A DNA stretch of 64,000 nt from Mesotaenium endlicherianum. Taxonomy: Eukaryota; Streptophyta; Zygnematophyceae; Zygnematales; Mesotaeniaceae. The notes under the pieces were generated by a model. That model made no database searches and had not been told where the DNA came from. It saw nothing but the letters and a program-made list of their open reading frames with translations. Shown here piece by piece: positions 56,511 through 64,000 of this stretch (position 1 is its first letter; the number at the start of each line of letters is the position of its first letter). The translations under genes were made by a program, and so were the position numbers. The stretch lies in the NCBI GenBank assembly GCA_009602735.1, contig WELA01001907.1, forward strand, positions 80,601 through 144,600, written 5' to 3'.

Positions 56511-57438
56511 AAATGATACACAATGCCGACTCGTGCAACAAATTTCTTCTCAACCAATTCCACAGCCGCGCACCAAAGCTGCTTCAAATTGAGGACTATA
56601 TACGTAGTTGATTAAGCAAGTAGATTACTCTCAGAGGCAACACAGCATACGAGTAGTGTTTGGCGCTGTTGCGAGATGTGCGTATGCAATCAGTTAGACT
56701 ATAAATTCCCTACAGAGCTACAAGAAAGGCAATTTGTTGACATTCACTTGACGTTAGAAGATGTGGGATACCCGAGCATAGGGTACAGAACCTCAACTTA
56801 TATATACATTTTAATCAATTAATGAGTTCTCTTGTCGACAGCAGCAGGTGTAATATTCGATTATTTAGTAGTGACATAGTGACTGTAAATGCTTCATTTA
56901 GTGCAGCACAGTAACACAAGTACAAACACATAGTTTCTAAGATTATATTGCTTGTTGTTATTGGTGACTCAACATCACACAACCACACATGTGTACACAT
57001 GAAAGTACATTTGTTACTTCTCCACTGCATAAGACCCTCAAGAGCCTGAAAATTCCCTACACAATGGAGGAAAAAAGGTTGGTACTCTGTAGCAACAAGG
57101 CGCCGACATCTCTAACACAAGCATCTCAAAAGCATATGTACAAATTTCCAATTCACACAGTAGTAGTGCAACTAACGCAACCTGCCTTAAAATCAACATC
57201 AAGTATTATACAAGGAGCTCGCAGAGGGGCCATGTAACTCTAAGGTGCCTACATATACAACTATTAGGCCCTCTAAGTCCACGTGCTATTGACATGCATT
57301 TGCATCACACAGCTTTTATTTACAACAGAGACCTCTCATCCACGGTACGGCCAAACTTGAGGTTCAAGGTGCACATTCCCCGCAATAGTTTCCATCCGAG
57401 CACGTGCACTACTCCTCACTCCAGTCAAGGAGGTCCAC
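56511..57438 (-). repeat. 3' flank of the minus-strand gene: flank B, right copy, with the empty site of element 4
   Basis: Bases from about 57265 down to 56750 align with the reverse complement of 31998-32439 plus 49749-49840. The place matching the element-4 insertion (near 56830-56855) has no insert. The region would be the 3' untranslated part of the gene at 57439-58909. No other feature is seen in 56511-56750. Confidence 0.6.
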
Positions 57439-58909
57439 TCAGTCCCTCTCATCCCAATCTTCACCTTCAGAGGGCTCGGTCTGACCGCCTACTGACATTC
57501 CGGCGCTTTCAGTGCCTGAGGCTGAAATTGCCCTGTCCACTGCAACAAAACTTCATAAACTTAAGCTTTGATTAAAAATAGCGATGCATGTGCTAACTTT
57601 AGGCATTGGAGGCACAAACATCATGGAGGAGGAAGACCTATCCTATTTCTTCATTTGGTCCTCGGTATGTTCACAAGCATCATGGATATCTAAGTGAAGG
57701 CCCGTCAGGTGGAGACATATTACACGTTTTCAGTGCAAGCAAGATCACACAAGCCTACCACTGGTCTTGTTGTCAATGAATTCTCGCTGACCACGCGTGC
57801 GTACACCAGCAAATAATGAGCTTCCCGTTGGAAGCTGTTGCCCCATTGAAGGAAACATAGTCAGCAGTAGCAGCAGGAGCAGCAAGAGCGGGACCAACAG
57901 CAGCCTCAGCATTGGCAACAGTGGTATCACCAGGGACGGCATCGGCGACAGCAGCAGGAGCAGGCAACACTTCAGCGGGAACAGATGCAGGAGCGCAGCA
58001 GGAGCAGCAACAGCAGCAGGGGATAATATTGAAGCTGTAGCAACAGCATGAGTCTGCAGCCACACCCAAGCGGCGATAGCAGCAGGAGAGCGGCATGACC
58101 AGCGGCTGCAGTGCCTTGGGAGGTGCTGGAAATAATACCTTACGCGAGCGCAAGATTGATGCGGGGGAAACCTCTCTGACAGCGCCAGCCACACGACGAG
58201 GATCGTGCTCTGCCCTTCCGGCCTCTTCAGCACCAACAGCGCGCCCGCGGAGCAGATGATCCACATTGATGTTGCATCGGCGCTCAGATACTTGTTCCTC
58301 CGTCAGGCACCTGCTATGCCTATACTCCTCAACGGCTGCAGTGTCAATGAGATAGGCCTCCATGATAGTGACCCCCACTGTCCAAGGCTCCTTATTCATA
58401 TCATGCAAGTTGGCCACTCTTTTAATCCTCGGACGGCACACCAGCGTACACTTTATATTGCACTTGGTGAATTTCAACACCTCCCCAATGGATAACTCCT
58501 CTGAGCGATCCTTATACTCCGCCTTGAACTTCACTGGATAACCACGCGGCATCGCAGTGCGGCTAAAGTAGTGCCTACTCCCCCCCTCCATGATCACACA
58601 GCAGCCGTGTGACAGAGCACCTTCACACACCATAGCATGGAAGTCCTCAGGATACCCCAGAATCAGGTATGTGATATCGTACGACGGTTTCTTCACATAC
58701 TTGATTCTGGCGTTGTCTACAACCAGCACACCAGTTTTATGGCTATTAGCTAGGCATTGGAAAATATTTGCAAATTGTGGGAGTTTGTCATCCTCTGTGC
58801 GCCCCAGATCCTGAACAGGACCTATGAAAATCCTTGCATATTTTGCGTACCCTGGTGTAAGGATGGGAGCACGTTCAACCACAGGGCCTCCTTGGGATCT
58901 ATAGGCCAT
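57439..58909 (-). CDS. Gene of unknown function, about 400 residues, probably two exons
   Basis: The start is at ATG 58909 (MAYRSQGG). The N-terminal 280 residues look globular and well-mixed (TGVLVVDNARIKYVKKPSYD, YLILGYPEDFHAMVCEGALS, EVLKFTKCNIKCTLVCRPRI). They are followed by an Ala-rich low-complexity region with a Cys run. A last exon from 57539 is preceded by the acceptor TTTTGTTGCAG and ends acidic (EPSEGEDWDERD) at the stop 57441-57439. The donor is uncertain: GTAGGC at 57758 fits the phase of the last exon but not the main frame, and GTGTAC at 57806 fits the main frame but gives another C-terminus. No domain is recognised. Flanks are shared with the unrelated gene at 30993. Confidence 0.55.
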
Positions 58910-59339
58910 ATTTGGAAGTGAGAGATGCCTAGAATGAAGGTAGCCGTAGGGGGAGGGAAGAAATAGGAGAGTGGAGGCCAGAGATTGTTGAAATGGCAAA
59001 AATTAAAGAAAGATGGAAGCCGGTGAACCCGTTTTGCATCCATCTTTTGCTTGATTGTCGCCATGCATGCTCGTGTTCAATCTTTGAGCTTTGAGCGGAG
59101 GTCTTCATATGCGCTTCATCACTCGTTGAGCTCAAGGCATGCACAGCATGCGCCATGCGGCATGCACATTTTTGGTGAAGGATGCAGTGCTCTTGAATCA
59201 CATTCGTTGGTTTCCTTCACGGTCTGCTTGAGACACGTATAATCGCTTAGCTTTTGTGAGTTGACGTCACGTCGGAAATGGACGCTATTGGACAGAAATT
59301 GAGCACAGAAGATGCGCCTCTTGTACGAAGTATCACATG
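58910..59339. other. Upstream region of the minus-strand gene
   Basis: No gene is recognised. The minus strand would carry the 5' untranslated part and core promoter of the gene at 57439-58909. A cluster of GCATGC-type words lies at 59060-59165. Confidence 0.35.
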
Positions 59340-59740
59340 GGCCAGTAGCATGAAGCCGTGGCTCGGCATGGCTCTGCACGTGCAATTTTTCTCGGGAGGG
59401 TATCGAAGGACAAGGTTGAAGGTTTGCCACAGTCCACGGTGGTCCACGTCGGCCACGTACCCTGTTTCTGGGTTACAAGAGGCCGAGTTTGACGATTGGA
59501 CGTGATCGGACGTAGCATGTGATGTCAAAGGTGACAAGAGGCGTTCAACCACGTTCGACGTCTGTGCAACAACCAACCAAGAGCGAGCAAAATATGGACT
59601 CGGTGTACCTCCAGACTTCGATTGACCGGAATATTGGGTCGGGCACAAGCCCTACATCGCGGAAGAGAATGACAACAAAATATCGTAATTGGCATAGACA
59701 TAACCGCCAAATGATGCAATATTTTGGCGGGTCACGGCTA
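59340..59740 (-). repeat. Flank A, right copy (homologous to 30405-30760, inverted)
   Basis: In reverse complement it aligns with 30405-30760 over most of its length. Shared blocks include the CATTTGGCGGT word, the GCTC.CTTGGTTGGTT block and TGCAGAGCCATG. It lies upstream of the minus-strand gene, in the same relative place as the left copy to its gene. Confidence 0.6.
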
Positions 59741-60090
59741 GTCGTTGGCCAATTTCATTTGTAGTTTTACTTCACTTAATTTGCAATTACATCACCTCCC
59801 AGGTGCCACTCGTGTTTGCGCCTACAGGTCATTGCATCTAACACGTAACAAGTTAGGTTTTGAAAGTTGAACACTGCCTCTGAGTTTCGCCATCTTAAAA
59901 TTCTCCCTCCATTATTTTGGCCAAAATGTAGGGCGTGTCAGGGATGATTGGCGACTTATGAACCCGGGTGGAGGACAATGGATTGTGGGGGTAGTATAAG
60001 GAGAACGTAACCTCCTTGGAAAGCAAAGAAACGGGCTCAAAATAAGGTAGTTAGATCACTAATCGAAGTATACGGCTAGAAATACCAGCG

Positions 60091-61692
60091 GCCAGTGAAA
60101 GAGGAAGGTAGTGTGAAGAAAAGGAGAAAGACTCACCCCAAGGTGAGCATTAAGGATCAGCATATGTTGGTTCAGGCTATCAACTTAGGCAAGAGTGTTC
60201 ACTTTCTTCACAAATACTTGAAGGCCAACACTATTTGCACCTCAGTGGGGCCATCGACAAGGCCCGAACCGGTCATTACCACCAGCAGTCTTCCTGAGGA
60301 GGATGAGGGAACACCGGAGGGAACACCAGAGTCGACATCGCCGCTGCCTGAGCAGAGCAAGAATGACATCATGCTGGACGACTTAAGAAATCGAGTTGCA
60401 GATCATGAGGTTGCTACAGACGATGAAGAAATATCAATGTCGGGTCGGCTCAAGGTCATTGATGCCAAAACTGATAGGAATTACAAGATAATGATACACA
60501 TGTGCACCGCTATATTTAATATTGCAGAGGATATCAACCACAAAAGTGGGGCCCCAAAGAGGCCTCCCAGGACACCTCTTGGGCCTAAGAAAAACAATCT
60601 GGTAAGTCTGCAATGTTTCAATTTTGCTCTGTTAGGTCAGGTTTGAGTTTCCACAGTGGTGGTCACAAATTCCTAATTTTCTTTCGATTTGTGCAGGCAG
60701 ACAGCTGTGCGAAAGTATTCAAACTAAAGCGGACCAGCACATGTGCATGGGTGGACATCGAGCTCAACAAAAACGCTATAGATCTTTACGCAGTGGAGGT
60801 CATCCAAAGGATGATGGTGCTAAGAGACGAGAGAACAACCAAGGTAGTGGACGATTGGACGGCGGGAAAGAAGCGTCTCATTCCAGACCTTGCTATGTGG
60901 TTCAAGCAGCATCCGATAGGAGCGCAGCTACACAAGGAGATCCAGGACGTGAGTGTCATCCTCTCAAACTAATGAGGAACCCATCCTTTCAAGCAATTCA
61001 TTTTATGTGAATGCACCTAAGTCTATTACTATCTCATCCTTCTCAATGCAGCTTGTTTGTTTCGAGCTTGCAGTTGTTGACTATTAAGTGGAGGAACAAT
61101 AGGGCGCTCATCACCCCAAAGATCAGTGCGCTCTTGAAGCTTCCAGAGTACGCGCTCGGCAAAGCTTAAACAGAGTTATCCGATGCAAAGAGGGAAGAGA
61201 TGGCCAGGCATCTGATCACTCATACGACACCCTGGAAGACCTTGATAAAAAACGTTGCAAAGGTCAACGACATGCAAGAAACACTGACGTCCATGGAATT
61301 GCTGATCATGGCCTTTATGAAGCCTGCAAGTACCATCTACTCTCGGGCCTGGCACGGTAATTCGGGTCCAATCTTAATGAAAGATTTGCTTGCTGACAGC
61401 TTCATTAACAATCCTGCATTTATCTTTTGTGCGGGTGTACACTCTACTATACAGCAAGCGGGGGCGGAGGGAGAAGTTGAGGAACCTTTGCAGATATCTA
61501 ACAAGCCTTTTTCAGGTGAGAAATAAAAACCCACTCTCTTGGCTAAATGGACATTGTACCTCGAGTTGGGCCATGCTGCTAAGGAGAGCGTTTGCTTGTG
61601 TGAATTTCAGGCAAAGATAACAAGCGCGGGGGTGCCACACTGACCACTTTGGAAGTGAAGCTCAAGAAGGAGCTTGTGAAGAAAAAGAAATA
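60091..61692 (+). pseudogene. Four-exon gene of unknown function with one in-frame stop
   Basis: Exons are about 60091-60601, 60697-60948, 61074-61515 and 61611-61692. Donors are GTAAGT, GTGAGT and GTGAGA; acceptors are GATTTGTGCAG, GCTTGCAG and GTGAATTTCAG; phases agree throughout. The protein starts basic (KKRRKTHPK), has an acidic Pro/Thr middle (EEDEGTPEGTPEST), a globular part (CAWVDIELNKNAIDLYAVEV, IYSRAWHGNSGPILMKDLLA) and a Lys-rich end (LKKELVKKKK). One TAA at 61167-61169 interrupts exon 3, yet the same frame continues for 115 codons with equally good protein sequence. This is therefore a fresh nonsense allele, a sequencing error or a recent pseudogene. The first exon and ATG were not found. 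No domain is recognised. Confidence 0.6.
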
Positions 61693-62502
61693 GAACAAAG
61701 TGCGAGCAAACAACTTTTTGACGCCCAACAGTGACAAAACAAGCTGTGTTGGCCTTGTAAATTAATATTATGATGAGTGGTAGGTAAATAGTAGGATACA
61801 GATAGGTACTACGTAAGGAGCTTGGAATGGTGGACAGCAGGTAGCTAGGTAGGCTCAATTTAGAGGCATTGCTTTATTTATCACCCAGTGTGTTGGAAGC
61901 ATACTTCCATTTAAAGAAGAGAAATGGATATTTAATATATCTTATGCGATCAAGATGCTCCTGAGGCATTTTGAATGACAGGCTGCTGATATGGCACGGG
62001 GTTCATATATGTGTGTGAATCGAATTATGAGACTATTTCTCTGCTCTCAAAATACAAATTGCTGCAGTATGACACTATTTTGCATCACAAGGTACATAAA
62101 TATGTAAGGACTTCTAGAAATATATGTACATTGCACAAGCCAAAATATTTTCATTCGTGATGGTCCAAATAAACTCTCACTTCGTTGTGGCTGAAGGAAA
62201 TACTTCTCAACAAGTAAACTAGAACTCCGCAATTGGTAAGTGAATGAACTTCCACTTTGTTGTGGCTGAATGAAATACGAATCAACTAGCTGAATTGAAT
62301 TCTCCAGCTGCACAATCACTGAAAAGCTGCCGCTTTGACGCCAACTGCAATCATTCCTCCTGGTTCCAAAAGCAAGCCCATCTGGTTGGTCTTGCAATGT
62401 AGTCATTGTGGGTAAGGGAGTGATATTGCACAGAGAGGTTTGAAACCGACATGTGACCAATTGTCGGCAAACTACTTCCGCAATCTGTGCACGATGGAAA
62501 AT
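61693..62502. other. Intergenic stretch, AT-rich
   Basis: No gene is recognised. Two related stretches around 62155-62205 and 62240-62290 share words such as CACTT.GTTGTGGCTGAA.GAAATAC, a short local duplication. The family-3 LTR begins at 62503. Confidence 0.4.
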
Positions 62503-62889
62503 TGAAATGAATCGACTTACCAAATAGGCGATAAACAATTAATAAAGATCTTTATATCAGCAAGTAATCTTTGTGGTATTTTCCATTAACTAGTTAAACG
62601 GCAAAAGACAACACACTAGCAGTGAACAATATTCGTAAGTCAAATGCAAGTAAATTAGCATCAATAATGCAATCAGTAAACTCGTACATAAGCAAGGTTA
62701 GAAGACAGTGCGTATCAATGGCTTCTCGCCTTGGATTCAGGTTTCTCTCAGTAAGCTGTACAAGAGAGTTGGCCTCGTTTCCGAATGCCGAACTTGAGAA
62801 CAATGCCTAGCAGATGTACATGGAATGAGTATACTGTTCAACGGCCAGTGCGATGGCACCGCCTCCCCGGGAGTTAACCACGTCGGTAG
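62503..62889 (-). repeat. Partial LTR of family 3, reverse, cut by an element-2 copy
   Basis: This is the reverse complement of roughly 36150-36538 (LTR 3' half), starting TGAAATGAATCGAC. It ends at GGTAG, where the TGTAGTG of an element-2-family LTR begins. The missing half should lie beyond the window. Confidence 0.85.
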
Positions 62890-63392
62890 TGTAGTGAAAC
62901 AGATAGATAAAGTACTTAGTAAAACAAAATAGTTTATCTATTCAAGACAAGGATCTTTGAACACAAGTGGTAGCTTCTTGAAAGAGAGATGGCTTCTTGA
63001 AAGTTAATATATTTCTGGATTTTGGCAAGTACAAGAGTGATTCTGGAATGTCTTTCTATGTTCTAGCTCTTGTTTATATACTTGCTACATCAGTAATTTC
63101 TAGGAAGGTGTATGTTGATGTGTTGGCACCCAACACATCCCAAAACTTGCCACCTCTTTCTAGAATAATGTACACATGTCCTTTTGACCTAAAAATGGCA
63201 CATTTGACTTTTGCCACATGGAGTTCTTCTAGGTCTTTCCTCTAACTTCGAAAATGCCTTGGAAGGTTCAAAGGACATGAACCAAGTTACTAGAGTACCT
63301 ATTCACACTTGACTCCACACACTACTACTCCAAATATATTTGAAAACATTAAAATATATGCAAACTAATATATAATAACTCAAATCACTACA
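62890..63392 (-). repeat. 3' LTR of the element-2-family copy
   Basis: The 503-base repeat has TGTAGTG...CACTACA ends. It is the reverse complement of the LTR at 13002-13502 with few differences. Confidence 0.92.
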
Positions 63393-63429
63393 TCAACCCC
63401 CCAATAGAAAAAGCGACGTCTCGGCGCGT

Positions 63430-63558
63430 CAAGTCAGGTCTTACACATGTGGAGCAAACTAGTCAACGATTTCAAGTCAGATGCCACACATGTGAAGAGG
63501 ACTAGTCAAAGGCGCCAAGTCAGGTGCTACACATGTAAGGTAGACTAGGCAAGGTCGT
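63430..63558 (-). repeat. Three tandem copies of a 43-base unit in the element-2 3' region
   Basis: Units start at 63430, 63473 and 63516, each beginning CAAGTCAG and containing ACACATGT and ACTAG. The same repeat, in the other orientation, is where the large gap starts at 19075. Confidence 0.85.
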
Positions 63559-64000
63559 AGGTGGTGTGACCTTATTGGCTAGCCTACTCCTTAATGATAA
63601 AGAAAAGTGTACAAGTTGGCCCAGAATCTGCCATGAATTCAAAAATTCATAGCGGCCACAGAACTGCTTTAAATCAGAAAATTTGAGTGCCAGATGGACT
63701 GCGTCAGAGAACTCTACCGGGTCACCAAAGTTGAGAGCATTCTAATTTCTGGAGTGTCGTTGAGAGCTGAGAGAGTAGGCACTCCTCCAAATCTGTGCAG
63801 AAACTTCTGATAATCATAAGTCCTTCTTTACTTCTCCAAATTCTGCAAACCAAGTCTCAAACTGGGCGCTGTAAGATGTTCTACCAGTGGCTTGAAATTC
63901 AGAGCATTCCAAGTTCAGGGGAGGGCACAATGTCAGAGGGCATATTCTGCCCTAACAATGCCAGCAGCCTGACCCCCTTCTACTTAGAGCATCATATCTC

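Larger units (their letters stand above)
62890..64000 (-). mobile_element. Second copy of the element-2 chromovirus family, 3' end only
   Basis: In minus orientation: 3' non-coding region (64000 to 63393), polypurine tract (GGGGGG, about 63397-63402), and 3' LTR 63392-62890. The non-coding part is about 97% identical by eye to 18570-19074. Coding parts lie outside the window, so completeness cannot be judged. Confidence 0.88.

Overview
The window looks like repeat-rich nuclear DNA of a streptophyte green alga, most likely a charophyte such as Chara. I infer this from intron-containing genes with GT-AG junctions, dense Ty3/gypsy chromoviruses primed by initiator tRNA-Met, CACTA/Plavaka-like and piggyBac DNA transposons, and a cytosine methyltransferase carried inside a Ty3/gypsy element (a habit reported, as I recall, for charophytes and dinoflagellates). 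It is a draft assembly with N gaps at 19075-19961, 36817-36819 and 51168-51180. No species was confirmed by a search.

Left part (1-21.6 kb). A first exon of an unrecognised membrane protein lies on the minus strand (441-1175). From 2829 runs a badly decayed Ty3/gypsy element (element 1) with the order Gag, protease, C5-cytosine methyltransferase, long linker, reverse transcriptase/RNase H, integrase. At 13002 it is interrupted by a chromovirus with whole Gag and Pol (element 2), whose 3' end falls in the large gap. After the gap comes another copy of the element-1 LTR (20057-21574).

Middle (21.6-32.4 kb). Here are decayed coding-like DNA, an LTR fragment, an LTR plus gag remnant (24521-26280) abutting the C-terminal half of a second, different C5-cytosine methyltransferase (26290-27366), microsatellites, and a candidate gene of unknown function (30993-32098).

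Nested stack (32440-49748). Element 4, a decayed chromovirus with 5-bp target duplication CCTGT, contains element 3 (35818-44905, target duplication TGTGT) in its reverse transcriptase region. A piggyBac derivative (47137-49228, TTAA target) sits in its right LTR. Element 3 carries an extra 560-residue ORF between Pol and the 3' LTR. LTR divergence (about 7-8% for element 4, 4-5% for element 3, counted by eye) agrees with the nesting order.

Right part (49.7-64 kb). There is a minus-strand multi-exon gene, a decayed CACTA/Plavaka-like transposase, a minus-strand gene of unknown function, a four-exon plus-strand gene with one in-frame stop, and a family-3 LTR fragment cut by a reverse-oriented second copy of the element-2 family. 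The flanks at 30.4-30.8 and 32.0-32.4 (continuing at 49.75) kb are homologous, in inverted order, to those at 59.3-59.7 and 56.8-57.3 kb. The open reading frames between those flanks are unrelated. That paralogue also supplies the empty site of element 4.
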